This document shows, piece by piece, positions 11,054 through 21,403 of a DNA stretch of 64,000 bases. Under the pieces are notes generated by a model. It worked only from the letters and a program-made list of their open reading frames with translations, made no database searches and was not told where the DNA came from. Numbering within the stretch: the stretch's first letter is position 1; the number at the start of each line of letters is the position of its first letter. The DNA comes from Pleurodeles waltl (Eukaryota; Chordata; Amphibia; Caudata; Salamandridae). The translations under genes and the position numbers were made by a program. The stretch spans positions 222,514,928 through 222,578,927 of the forward strand of contig NC_090441.1 of assembly GCF_031143425.1 (NCBI RefSeq). The letters are read 5' to 3'.

Positions 11054-11869
11054 TCAATACTTAATACCTGCTCTGGATTGTTTGGGTCCAATTTTATTCC
11101 CAGCTCCCTTTGATGCTGCCATCCCAGCAAACTGGAGCCTTCCTCCACTACGTAAACCTTTCCAGCGGAAGCATGTTAAATTAGCTCTTGTATTACTATA
11201 CTTTTGAAGCAGGTTTTTACCACTTTTAACCTTGAGAATCTTATCCTCCATTGCGTTGTCTGTGATTTCATTTATATGGTCCTCCGAAGGTGGAGACCTG
11301 ATTTCTTGCAGGCATATTGCGGTGTGCTCAATGGATTTTGCTATTTCTATAGGTTGTGGCAAATTAGGCTGCCTTTGTAATAGTTTCTCTTGTATCTTGA
11401 TATTATTAGTGCATCAAACTAATTGATCACGTATAAAAGAATCATTAAGGTCCCCAAAATCACATAATGAACTTAAACCTCTTAGCGCAGCAATATAATT
11501 AGTTACACTTTTGTGCTTTCCTTGACTGCGGAAAAAAAAATTATGTTGTTCTAATACTACATTAACTCTGTCTCCAAATTGTTTTTCCAACTTTAAATAT
11601 GTAGTAATATATTCATCTTGAGCTTGACCGTCAGGAATATGTGGTTCTGGTAGAGATTCATATATTTTCCTGCCATGTGTCCCCAGATTGTGTAGTAAAA
11701 TATGTTGCTTTCTGATAGGATTCAATTTATCCCCCTCTATAGCAATTAGGTACAATTCACATTTTTTTATCCAATCCTTCCACTGAACATTCGGTTCACC
11801 CATTTCATTTAAGAAAGGGATTGGTTGGGACATACCCGCAGCCGTCATTGCAATATTAATTACAGTCAA
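11054..11869 (-). pseudogene. Gypsy gag fused by deletion to the end of protease
   Basis: Gag begins at 11869 and is open to 11414, where a TGA (likely from CGA) interrupts it; the same frame goes on with KIQEKLL and EIAKSIE blocks typical of gypsy gag. It reaches the first half of a zinc knuckle (TCFR), then jumps to sequence resembling the C-terminal end of a protease (VVEEGSSLLGWQ, in another frame). The second part of the nucleocapsid and the DTGA active site of the protease are missing. The deletion explains why gag and RT lie so close. Confidence 0.75.
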
Positions 11870-12159
11870 ATTCTCTGAAGAAAATTTCTAATTACATTCA
11901 ATTAAAACATTCCCTGAAGTAAATTTCAAATTACATTCAATTAAAACCTTAGATTACAATCTACACTTCTTCCGATAGCATTATATCATGAGAATCGTAC
12001 TTTAGAACTAAACTAGTGTTTATGAAGGATTAGTGGAAAGCTATTAGTATTGAATAAGGGGAAAGACCATATCAGAAAAAAATTCCCATCATGCATTTCT
12101 AAGTATACATACAAGTGTGATATTCAGATAGGTAAGCAGTGTTTTTCTTTAAACTGTAA

Positions 12160-12770
12160 ATTAAGTTTACACTGAATTTAAGTGTTCAGTTCAAGCTGTG
12201 CCTGTCAGCGTAACCATTGACAGACAACTCGTTATGTTGGAAAATGTTTATTTAGTTCTAAGCAAGGCTGTGCCTGTCAGCGTGATCGTTGACAGGTCAT
12301 CCGTTATGGTTAAATAAGCGCTTAAATGTTTCCTTTGCCGAGGGAATTTTCCAAAGAATGTTCCAAGCTGTGCCTGTCAGCGCAATTCTTCACAGGCGAG
12401 CTGAACGCTAGGTTCGTTTGAATTGCCTGAGGTAAATGTTCCTGACCCTGCTGGAGCTGTGACGTTCGATCCCTTGAAAGCCGTTCCGTCAGGAAACTTA
12501 AACATGCGCTGTTGCACGCAAGTGAAAGAAAATTAAAGATAATCTGTTGAGAGTTTCAACCCAGTGTCTGCTAACGCTGACAAGCCGTACCGGCAGTAAA
12601 CACACTCATGTGAAGGCTGTGATGTTCCATTCCTGAAAGCCGTTCCGTCTCGAACTTAAACGCGCCTGTTGTACACGAGTGAAAGAAAATTACAGATGGT
12701 CTGTTGAGAGTCTCAACACCCAGTGTCTGCTAACGCTGACAAGCCGTACACATGCAGTAACTACGAAGAG
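12160..12770 (-). repeat. Leader of the gypsy element with two sets of internal tandem repeats
   Basis: Three copies of a roughly 33-base unit containing GCTGTGCCTGTCAGCG lie at about 12195, 12266 and 12370; each can fold because CTGTCA is followed by TGACAG (the third has a shifted ACAGG partner). A second repeat of about 155 bases is duplicated (about 12455-12605 and 12613-12765), sharing the AAAGCCGTTCCGTC and GTGTCTGCTAACGCTGACAAGCCGTAC segments. This is the untranslated region between 5' LTR and gag, where promoter or packaging signals would sit. Confidence 0.75.
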
Positions 12771-12922
12771 GTGTCAATCTGATAAGGTGAAATCTAACAA
12801 GCAGTGCTTGTTAGTGTCACCGCTGCAAAATGTTCAATACTGTTAAGAAAGATGATTAGGAATTTGAAACGTCTACGTGGTTAAGTGCAGAGTTGAAGAT
12901 GGCTTAATTGAAGTAGTACCAG

Positions 12923-13240
12923 TGATATAAAGTCGAATACCGGGTTCTTTTCTTCAAGCTTCAGACTTTATTTTCATCTCCACTGCTTCAATTCTTCATG
13001 CCCTCCATACAGCCTTTTTGTTCAGCTTCACCTCACAGCTTCTCCAGTCTCTCTACATTCTATTCAACCTCCAGCCTTCAACTGTCTGAATGTTCCATCT
13101 CCAACAAAAGGGAGCAGAACATACCAATTCTAATAACATGGAACTTCTGACCAACTATTATATTCCCACTACTATATAGATTATCCTTTACCCCTAATTA
13201 TGACTAATTTATCTACATCACAAGAAACTATATTACAACA
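12923..13240 (-). repeat. 5' LTR of the gypsy element
   Basis: Pairs with 7873-8190 at about 97% identity. On the minus strand it ends in TATATCA; the following bases (CTGGTACTACTTC) would be the primer-binding site, but no tRNA was recognised. Confidence 0.93.
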
Positions 13241-13932
13241 CACTTATGTGGTGCAGTCTACAGTTAAAGGCTTTGATAAGTTATCAGAAGCCAAAAAGAA
13301 AGGTATGGGTTGTGCTTACTTGTTACTGGTAATGTAACAACAATCCAAATTATTGTCTGACATGTCATTGGACATAATCAAGACTACAGCAATGGCAGAT
13401 GGGTCTGTGGCTTCAGCGCAAGGGAATTTATGAAAACAAGACTGGAAACCAGACGCATCAGATAAAACTGATCTCTTAAAGATTTAATTCAATGGCAAAA
13501 TACTATTTGGACCTCGGCTTGATAGCACGACTACTGAGGCATTTAATAATCACAAGCATGCACTTCCACACCAACGCGAAACACCTTCGTCTTACCACAA
13601 GGCCTGGAGCTACACATCAAGATCTACACCCAAGAGAAATTATAAATATAGGTCTGATTAAAAGAAGAAGTTTCAGCCAAGAAAACTGTAAACCAAGGGT
13701 GAATTCTCTAAGCACACAGGGACAAATTATAAGATGAAGTCCTGAAATGCTGGATCTTGCAGGAACCCTCTGAGAGCACGGATCCACATCTTTCTACAGA
13801 TCTGGGAGTGTGTTAATCGTATCCCAAATGCCAAAGAACAATATGAAAAGTAAGGCCCTTCTAAAAGGGGTACAGTCTTTACTAGACAAAGCTGCAATAG
13901 TGTAGGTCCCGAATGAAGAACGAGGCAAAGGA
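13241..13932 (+). pseudogene. DIRS-type gag C-terminal remnant
   Basis: This continues the DIRS sequence interrupted at 7872. Fragments of a typical DIRS gag tail can be read across frames: an LFGPRLD block near 13500, then an Arg/Lys-rich tail around 13620-13700. Many stops and shifts are present. It leads straight into the reverse transcriptase at 13933. Confidence 0.5.
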
Positions 13933-14977
13933 GTGTATTCAATTTTTATCCTGACCAAGAAATTATCAGGGACTTTCAAACCAGTGTTAGACTTAAAGTG
14001 GATACATAATTGGGTCAGCACTGTGCACTTTTACATGGTGATTCTGCAATCAATAATTTCTTTAGTGAACAAGGGCAGTTTTCTTACATCAATAGATTTG
14101 CAAGACACCTATCTACATGTTCCAATCAGACAATCTCAGCAAACATTTCTAAGATTTGCCACAGAAGTTGAGTGCTTCTAGTTCAGGATGCTCCCCTTTG
14201 GTTTAAAATCCTCGCCAAGGGTATTCATGAAAGTGCTGCCTCACCTGGTCTCCATCCTCTATCGGGAGGGAATATGTGTACTTCCATATTATGACTGTTC
14301 AATTCAAACAGCATCAGAGGACATTATCATTTTTCATATAGGAAAAGTGCTCAGAGTCTTACAGGACCACGGTTTTCTAGTGAACGACTCCTCTTCGCAG
14401 GATTTGTCCTTCATAGGAACCAGATTCCAAAAAGCTCTGGGTATTGTGACATTGAAAAAAAGTAGACTTCAATAGTTTCATTCTCATATAGAAAACATAA
14501 TGTCTCAAAGTTTTCCAAGAGTAGTGTCTTGCATGCAATTCTAAGGAGATTTGGTTGCCCCTGTATTTCTTGTGCCTTAGGTGAGATTCCCTCTTCATCA
14601 AATAATGAGGTTTCTGCTGAAAAAAGTAGTCTCTGACTTTGCTTTATATCTCAACAAGACAGTTACAATGAGTCAGGGGATAAAGGCGGAGCTTCCATGG
14701 TGTTTGATCAGCAAGAACATACGGAAAAGGTTCTGGTTTTCTCATCCACCATCTGTAGTGATTACCACAGATGGAAGTCTGACTGGTTGGGGAGCCTGGT
14801 TGGGTCTTCGGCAAATCAAATGTTTCTGGTCTCTAATGTGGAGTCAAAGATCCTCCAACTCAAGGGACTGGGAGGCAATAATGAGAGCCTAGAATCTCAC
14901 CTGATTAACTCCAGACAAGCATGTCCTAATCAAGACAGACACTAATACAGCCAAAGCTTTGAAGGGAATAAGATCAT
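13933..14977 (+). pseudogene. DIRS-type reverse transcriptase and RNase H
   Basis: DIRS elements replicate with RT/RNase H plus a tyrosine recombinase instead of an integrase. RT motifs: FKPVLDLKWIHNWV, FLTSIDLQDTYLHVPI (first catalytic Asp), FRMLPFGLKSSPRVF after an in-frame stop at 14179-14181. The active-site box appears as YYDC in place of YxDD, so the polymerase is dead. RNase H follows (14581-14900) with VVITTDGSLTGWGAWLG, the usual DIRS first-Asp block. At 14978 an unrelated LTR-like repeat takes over, so the recombinase part is missing here. Confidence 0.8.
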
Positions 14978-15270
14978 TGTTGCACCTGGCCCTTTTTGCA
15001 GGGTCATCCCCAATCTTTTTGCATCCTTCTTCCTAATTTTTCTGACCAGTTTTTGTTGGTTTTAGGACTCTGGGCACTTTACCACTGCTAAGCAGTGCTA
15101 AAGTGCATATGCTCTCTGTGCAAATTGGACTGTTGATTGGTTTATCCATGATTGGCATATTTGATTTACTGGTAATGTGAAATGGCTTCCTATGTAAAGG
15201 TAACAGGTTCAGCAGAGGTTGATCAGGGGCTCCAAAGGAGATCCCCAGGTACAGCATTCATGGGTAAATT
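14978..15270. repeat. LTR-like interspersed repeat R, copy 1
   Basis: Starts TGTTG and shares long segments with 48254-48640, including TTTTTGCAGGGTCATCCCC, GGACTCTGGGCACTTTACCACTG and the ATATGCTCTCTGT block. It has a TG-start like an LTR but no coding part. A more diverged copy lies at about 15985-16270. Confidence 0.65.
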
Positions 15271-15298
15271 ACATCTGAATTGAGCTAAATGGACAATG

Positions 15299-15712
15299 GA
15301 AGGTACCAAGACTGATCCTTCAGAGGACCTCAATTACCAGACTGATCCTCCAGGGGGCCCGTGGTACCCAGAGTGATCCTCCAGGGGACCCCTACTACCT
15401 AGATTGATACTTCAGAGGGCCTTTGTTACCCAGACTGATACCTCAGGGGACCCCTGGTATGCAGACTGATTCTTTAGAGGGGTTGCTGGTACCCAGACTG
15501 ATACTCCAGAGGGGCCCCTGGTACCCAGACTGCACTTTCAGGTGGCTTCTGGTATCCAGACTGATCCTCCAGCCAGGGGGCCTCTGGTACCCAGACTGAT
15601 CCTCCAGGGGACCTATGGTACACAGATTGATTCTTCAAAGGGACCTCTGGTACCCAGAATGATATTCCAGGGACCCTATGGTACCCAGACTGCTCTTTCA
15701 GGGGGCCTCTGC
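15299..15712. repeat. Minisatellite, about 13 copies of a 31-32 base unit
   Basis: The unit is roughly GTACCCAGACTGATCCTCCAG plus GGGACCTCTG, repeated with point changes and small length changes (30-35 bases). The open minus-strand frame over it (about 15474-15797) encodes a repeated W/YQSGY-type peptide, which follows from the repeat and is not evidence of a gene. Confidence 0.9.
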
Positions 15713-16290
15713 TAAGTGCATATTCAGGCTGAGAGCCCTTAGGCGAGAAGGTGGCAGGGGAGTCTGAGAACAGAGACAGCCTGGCACTGTCAGTCACAGG
15801 ACTGGATAACCATAAACTGAGATTATTATGGGCTCACCCGTGCTCTCCATTACCTTGTTGTATGAGGAAAGCGATCGCTGTATCATGCCTTTACCTAAGA
15901 ACTCAATACCTCATGTTCTGCATGTGAGTGGACAAAGATGTTTCGTGTTTGTGAGTTATAGTAAATGTGCGGTAGACTTGTCAGCCTTGGGGTAGTCTTC
16001 CCCCCGAAATGTGGCTACTTACAATCACTTTTTGCTGGATTTTGTTTTTGATGGTCTCAGGACTTTGTGCACTTTACAACTGTTATCCCGTGATAAAGTG
16101 CTTGTGCTCACTCCCCTAAACATGGTTTTAGTGGAATATACCTAATAGGCATATTTACTCATTAGTCCATTGTACAGTTGCATAACATATACTCATATGC
16201 GGCACTCATAGTGCTACCCACTTAAATAGCCCACCAAAACATGTCCCAAGCCTACCATTGCAGCGTGAATGCAGTTTTAAAGAGGCCTGG
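15713..16290. other. Spacer with a diverged copy of repeat R
   Basis: From about 15985 to 16270 the order TTTTTGCTGGATTTTG, GGACTTTGTGCACTTTACAACTG and GCTCACTCCCC follows repeat R loosely. The rest (15713-15985) shows nothing recognisable. The last five bases CCTGG are one half of a possible target duplication for element B (CCGGG at 26381). Confidence 0.4.
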
Positions 16291-18875
16291 TGTAGGAAAG
16301 TACCATCTTGCCTGGCATGTTGCCCCCATTTTTACTTGAGTGTATGTTTGTTTTTGACTGTGTCACTGGGATCCTGCTAGCCAGGACCCCAGTGCTCATA
16401 AAGTATGCCCTGTATGTGTTCCCTGTGTGGTGCCTAACTGTATCACTGAGGCTCTGCTAACCAGAACCTCAGTGTGTATGCTCTCTCTGCTTTCTAAATT
16501 TGTCACTGCAGGCTAGTGACTAATTTTACCAATTCTCATTGGCACACTGGGACACCCATACAATTCCCTTGTGTAGGAGGCTTGCCTGGCTTGTAGTGGG
16601 TACCAGAGGTACTTACACCTTGTGCCAGGTCCAGTTATCCATTATTAGTGTAGAAGAGGTGTTTCTAGCAGCTTAGGCTGAAGAGGCTGCTGCTGCTGAC
16701 AACCCCTAGGACAGGTTTCTGCTCCCCTGGGGTCCAGGCAGCCCTGTCCCAGGAAGGCAGAACAAAGGATTTCCTCTGAGAGAGGGTGTAACACCCTCTC
16801 CCTTTGGAAATAGGTGTGAAGGCTGGGGAGTAGTAGCCTCCCCCAGCCTCTGGAAATGCTTTAATGGGCACAGATGGTGCCCATCGCTGCACAAGCCAGT
16901 CTACACCGGTTTAGGGATCCCACAGCCCTGCTCTGGCGCATAACTGGACAAAGGAAAGGGGAGTGACCACTCCCCTGACCTGCACCTCCAAGGGGAGGTG
17001 CCCAGAGCTCCTCCAGTGTGTCCCAGAACTCTGCCATCTTGGAAACCGAGGTGTTTGTGGCACACTGGACTGCTCTGAGTGGCCAGTGCCAGCAGGTGAC
17101 GTCAGAGGCTCCTTCTGATAGGCTCTTACCTCTCTTGTTAGCCAATCCTCCTTCCTAGGTAGCCAAACCTCCTTTTCTGGCTATTTAGGGTCTCTGCTTT
17201 TGGGAATTCTTTAGATAACGAATGCAAGAGCTCACCAGAGTTCCTCTGCATCTCCCTCTTCACCTTCTGCCAAAGGATCGACCGCTGACTGCTCAGGACG
17301 CCTGCAAAACTGCAACAAAGTAGCAAGACGACTACTAGCAACCTTGTATCACTTCATCCTGGCGGCTTTCTCAACTGTTTCCAGGTGGTGCATGCTCTGG
17401 GGGTAGCCTGCCTCATCTCTGCACCAGGAGCTCTGAAGAAATCTCCTGTGGGTCAACGGAATCTTCACCCTGCAACCGCAGGCACCAAAAGACTGCATCA
17501 CTGGTCCTCTGGGTCCCCTCTCAGCACAATGAGCTTGGTCCCTGGAATTCAGCAACTCTGTCTAAGTGACTCCCACAGTCCAGTGACTCTTCAGTCCAAG
17601 TTTGGTGGAGGGTAAGTCCTTGCCTCCCCACGCTAGGCATTGCTTGGTACCACGTGATTTGCACTGCTACGGCTCCTGTGCACTCTTCCAGGATTTCCTT
17701 CATGCACAGCCAAGCCTGGGTCCCTGACACTCTAACCTGCAGTGCACAACCTTCTGAGTTGTCCTCCGGCGTCGCGGGACTCGCTTTTGTGACTTCAGGT
17801 GGACCCTGGTTCACTTTTCTTCTAAGTGCCTGTTCAGGTACTTCTGCGGGTGCTGTCTGCTTTTGTGAGGGCTCCCTACGTTGCTGGGTGCCCCCTCTGT
17901 CTCCTCCTCCAAGTGGCGATATCCTGGACCCTCCTGGGCCACAGCAGCACCCAAAAACCCAAACCGCAACCCTTGCAGCCAGCAAGGCTTGTTTGCAGGC
18001 TTTCTGCGTGGGAACACCTCTGCAAGCTTCATCGCAACGTGGGACATCCATCCTCCAAAGGGGAAGTAGCTAGTCTTCTTCTTTCTTGCAGAACTCCAAG
18101 CTTCTTCCAACAGGTTGCAGCTTCCTTGCACCCTCAGCTGGCATTTCCTGGGGTCCTGTCCACTCTCGACACTGTTGCGACTATTGGACTTGGTCCCCTT
18201 GTCTTACAGGTACTCAGGTCTGGAAATCCACTGTTGTTGCATTTCTGGTGTTTGTTCTTCCTGCAGAAACCCCTATCACAACTTCTGTGCTCTCTGGGGG
18301 TAGTAGGTGCACTTTACACTTACACTTCAGGGTCTTGGGGTGGGCTATTTTTCTAACCCTCACTGTTTTCTTACAGTCCCATCGACCCTCTACAAGCTCA
18401 CATAGGTTTGGGGTTCATTCGTGGTTCGCATTCCACGTTTGGATAATATGGTTTGTGTTGCCCCTATACCTATGTGTTCCTATTGCAATCTATTTTAACT
18501 TTACACTGCTTGCATTAATTTTCTTGCTATTACCTGCACAATTTTGGTTTGTGTACATATATCTTGTGTATATATCTTATCCTCATACTGAGGGTACTCA
18601 CTGAGATACGTTTGGCATATGGTCATAAAAATAAAATACCTTTATTTTTAGTACTTCTGCGTATTATGTTTTGTTTTGATATTGTGCATATGACACCAGT
18701 GGTATGGTAGGAGCTTTACATGTCTCCTAGTTCAGCCTAAGCTGCTTTGCCATAGCTACCTTCTATCAGCCTAAGCTACTAGAAACATCTCTAATCTACT
18801 AATAAGGGACAAGTGGACCTGGCACAGGGTGTAAGTACCTCTGGTACCCACTACAAGCAAGGCCAGCCTCCTTCA
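16291..18875 (+). repeat. 5' LTR of element B, with an internal inverted segment
   Basis: Begins TGTAGGAAAGTACC and ends in a diverged CCTCCTTCA where other copies have CTCCTACA. A poly(A) signal AATAAA is at 18630-18635. Compared with copy D about 570 bases of the LTR are missing near 16571 and replaced by a 110-base inverted copy of the LTR's own 3' end (16572-16681). Confidence 0.85.
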
Positions 18876-18876
18876 T

Positions 18877-18896
18877 TGGTTGTGCAGCGGTGGGAT
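18877..18896 (+). promoter_or_regulatory. Primer-binding site of element B, resembling the 3' end of tRNA-Leu
   Basis: One base after the LTR comes TGGTTGTGCAGCGGTGGGAT. Its complement in element D (56755-56774) is ATCCCACCGCTGCC-CAA-CCA. From memory, vertebrate tRNA-Leu (AAG/TAG) ends ATCCCACCGCTGCCA plus CCA, so 14 bases match with a small difference at the acceptor end. The position directly after the 5' LTR fits a primer site. Confidence 0.6.
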
Positions 18897-19147
18897 AAGT
18901 ACTTGTAACTACTTACCGCTTTATCATTTTGTACTTTTCATAAGAGAATAATATACAAAACAAGTTCAGTGTATGTACACTTAACCAAAACGTTTTGCTT
19001 TTCTCCTCTTACACTTTCTTCTAAGTGCTGAAAAGTATTCTAAAACTTCTAAAAGTTTCTAAAAAGTTAGAACAAGTTTTTTCTCTGTTCTTTAAAAAGT
19101 TCTGAAACTTTTTCCTCCATCTCACTGTCTCTAAACCTTTTGCTATC

Positions 19148-20368
19148 ATGTCTGATGTAGAGTCTGCTCTTAAAATGGTCAATACTACTTATGACAATTG
19201 GAATTACAAGAGCTTAAGGAGTCTCTGCCTAGATAGAGGTTTAGTGATAGGAAAGCACCCTACAAAAGAGTTTCTATATAACATGCTTATTGTGAATGAT
19301 GAGTCCCAAGCAGGCACTTCAAATGGGTGGTTAATAGAAGGCTCCCATTCTGACTCAAGGAATCTCCTTAAGGGAGGTGGGGAGGGTTCTGTTCCAAATC
19401 TGCCCCCTAGCAGGCCACCTAGTAATGCTGGTAGTAATGGAGGTTCCCATCATAGAAGGGGTGTCTTTATTCCTGGAGGCCAGGTTATTAGAGTCCAGTC
19501 AGTTAGGGACAGATCTCCCTCTGTTGTTTCCAATTTATCTTCTGTGTCCAAGCATTCCCAACCCACCCACCCTGAAGACAATATGTTAGAAAGGGAACTC
19601 AAAAAGTTGAGAGTGGAAGAGACCATACTGAAGCTTAAACAGCAACAGCTGGCCTTAGACAGGGAATCCTTAGACCTGGAGAAGGAGAGACAGAGATTGG
19701 GGTTTGGACCCCATGGTGGCAGCAATAGCAGTATGCCTGATAGTAATCCTTTTAGAGAGCATGATTCCAGGAATCTGCACAAGATAGTCCCCCCTTAGAA
19801 GGAGGGGGATGACATCAACAAGTGGTTTGCTACACTTGAGAGGGCCTGTATGGTACAGGGGGTCCCTCAAAGGCAGTGGGCTGCTATATTGTGGCTATCT
19901 TTCAATGGAAAGGGTAAGGATAGACTCCTTACTGTTAGAGAAAGTGATGCTAACAATTTTGCAGTTTTGAAGGATGCACTCTTGGATGGATTTGGCTTAA
20001 CCACGGAACAATACAGGATTAAGTTTAGAGACACCAGAAAAGAGTCCTCACAAGACTGGATAGACTTTGTTGACTGTTCAGCGAAGGCCTTGGAAGTGTG
20101 GTTACATGGCAGTAAAGTTTCTGACTATGAAAGCCTGTATAATCTTTTTCTGAGAGAGCATATCCTGAATAACTGTGTGTCTGACTTGTTACACCAATAT
20201 TTAGTGGACTCAGATCTGACCTCTCCCCAAGAATTGGGAAAGAAGGCAGACAAATGGGTCAGAACAAGAGTCAACAGAAAAGTTCATACAGGGGGTGACA
20301 AGGATGGCAAGAAGAAGGATGGTAAGTCTTCTGACAAGGGTGGGGACAAAGATAAAAAAACATTCTGA
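19148..20368 (+). pseudogene. gag of element B
   Basis: ATG at 19148 starts a gag of about 400 codons. The N-terminal part has the family block FKSLRSLCLDRGL type, then a Gly/Ser-rich stretch and a coiled-coil-like segment rich in Leu, Glu and Lys (about residues 145-190: ERELKKLRVEE...). A TAG at 19796-19798 replaces a Tyr codon found in element D; the same frame then goes on with the capsid-like part (INKWF, SDYESLYNLFLREHILNNC, PQELGKKADKWV). It ends in a Lys/Asp-rich tail at 20366 because of a frame change at an A-run near 20355; zinc knuckle and protease follow in the next frame. Confidence 0.8.
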
Positions 20369-21325
20369 GTCTTCATCAGGCCCACAAAAATCCTCTGGAG
20401 GAGGTGGGTCCAAATCCTCTTCTAACAATCAGAAAAAGCCTTGGTGTTATTTATGTGAAGTAAAAGGCCATTGGGCAAGTGATGCGACTTGTCCAAAGAA
20501 AAACACCAAACCTCACACCACCACAACCCCAACTGCAACCTCTAGTGCCACTAGTAATAGTAGTGGTGGTGGAAAGTCTACTACAAATAGCCAATCCAAT
20601 GGTGTAGCTGGGCTCACTATTGGCGGTGTAGTTGGGGTTGGTCTTGTTAGGGAGACGACAGAGGCTGTTTTAGTCTCTGTAGGTGGCATAATCTTTGCGA
20701 CGTTGGTTGCTTGTCCCCATAATATGGGTAAATACAAGCAACTACCCCTAATTAATGGTGTAGAGGTTGAGGCTTACAGGGACACAGGAGCCAGTATAAC
20801 TATGGTTATAGAGAAACTGGTTCACCCTGATCAACACCTACTTGGTCAGCAGCATCAAGTGACTGGTGCTCACAATAACACACTTAGCCACCCCATGGCT
20901 GTTGTGAATATCAACTGGGGGTGGGGGTTACTGGTCCAAAGAAAGTTGTGGTAGCTACTGAATTACCTGTAGATTGCTTACTAGGCAATTATTTGGAGAC
21001 ATCAGCTTGGGCTGAAGTGGAGTTGGAGGCTCTTGCAGCAATGCTGGACATTCCTGGGCATATTTTTGCTTTGACAAGGGCTGATGCCAAAAAGCAAAAA
21101 GGACAGGGAAGTTTGGATCCTGGAACAATGGACCAAGTGCTCCCAAAAGCTAGGGGTAGGAAGGGTAAATCCTTGCCCACTATCCCTCCCTCACCAGAAG
21201 ATCCACCTTTTGAGGAAGAGGAATCCTCTCCCTGTGCAGAACTTACACCAGATGAGCTGGCAGCAGACACTGCTGAGCTTTTTGGTGCAGGGGGGCCTGC
21301 TAGGGAAGAGCTGAGTGTGGCATAG
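20350..21325 (+). pseudogene. Nucleocapsid knuckle and protease of element B
   Basis: The first part has one CCHC-like zinc knuckle, WCYLCEVKGHWASDATC, for binding element RNA, followed by a Thr/Ser/Gly-rich linker. An aspartic protease follows with active site AYRDTGASITMV (near 20775-20810), which would cut the polyprotein. A frame shift at about 20925 separates the rest: LPVDCLLGNYL and a Lys-rich then acidic linker up to the stop at 21323. Element D has the same parts in the same order (54341-55290). Confidence 0.8.
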
Positions 21326-21403
21326 CAGACCTGTCCCACATTAGAGGTTTGAAGACAGCAAGCTGTCAAACAGCAGAATTGGGATGTCAGTGATAGTCAT
21401 AAG

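Larger units (their letters stand above)
7873..13240 (-). mobile_element. Full-length Ty3/gypsy LTR retrotransposon (minus strand) inserted into a DIRS element
   Basis: The element is bounded by two 318-base LTRs (7873-8190 and 12923-13240) that start TG and end CA when read on the minus strand. The flanks are a perfect 5-bp duplication CACTT (7868-7872 and 13241-13245). By my count the LTRs differ at 9 positions, about 97% identity, so the insertion is fairly recent. The internal order on the minus strand is leader, gag, a deleted nucleocapsid/protease, reverse transcriptase, RNase H, integrase: the usual gypsy order, unlike elements B and D. A purine-rich tract (TAAGGGGAAGATG on the minus strand) sits next to the 3' LTR at 8191-8203. 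Stops and frameshifts make it non-autonomous. Confidence 0.92.

Noticed and set aside
12160..12770. CRISPR-like array
   Set aside because: Unit spacing is irregular, there are no conserved short repeats with unique spacers, and the sequence is the leader of a eukaryotic LTR element.
15474..15797. Minus-strand protein with repeated QSGY peptides
   Set aside because: The repeats come from the 31-bp minisatellite, whose units vary in length and break the frame elsewhere.
18877..18896. tRNA-Leu gene
   Set aside because: Only the 3' end of a tRNA is matched, on the strand and at the place expected for a primer-binding site; no D-arm, anticodon arm or acceptor 5' half.
20350..20375. Programmed frameshift at the gag end of element B
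   Set aside because: B has a frame change at an A-run, but D has an in-frame TAG at the matching place with the frame going on. The two copies do not share one signal, so decay is the simpler reading.
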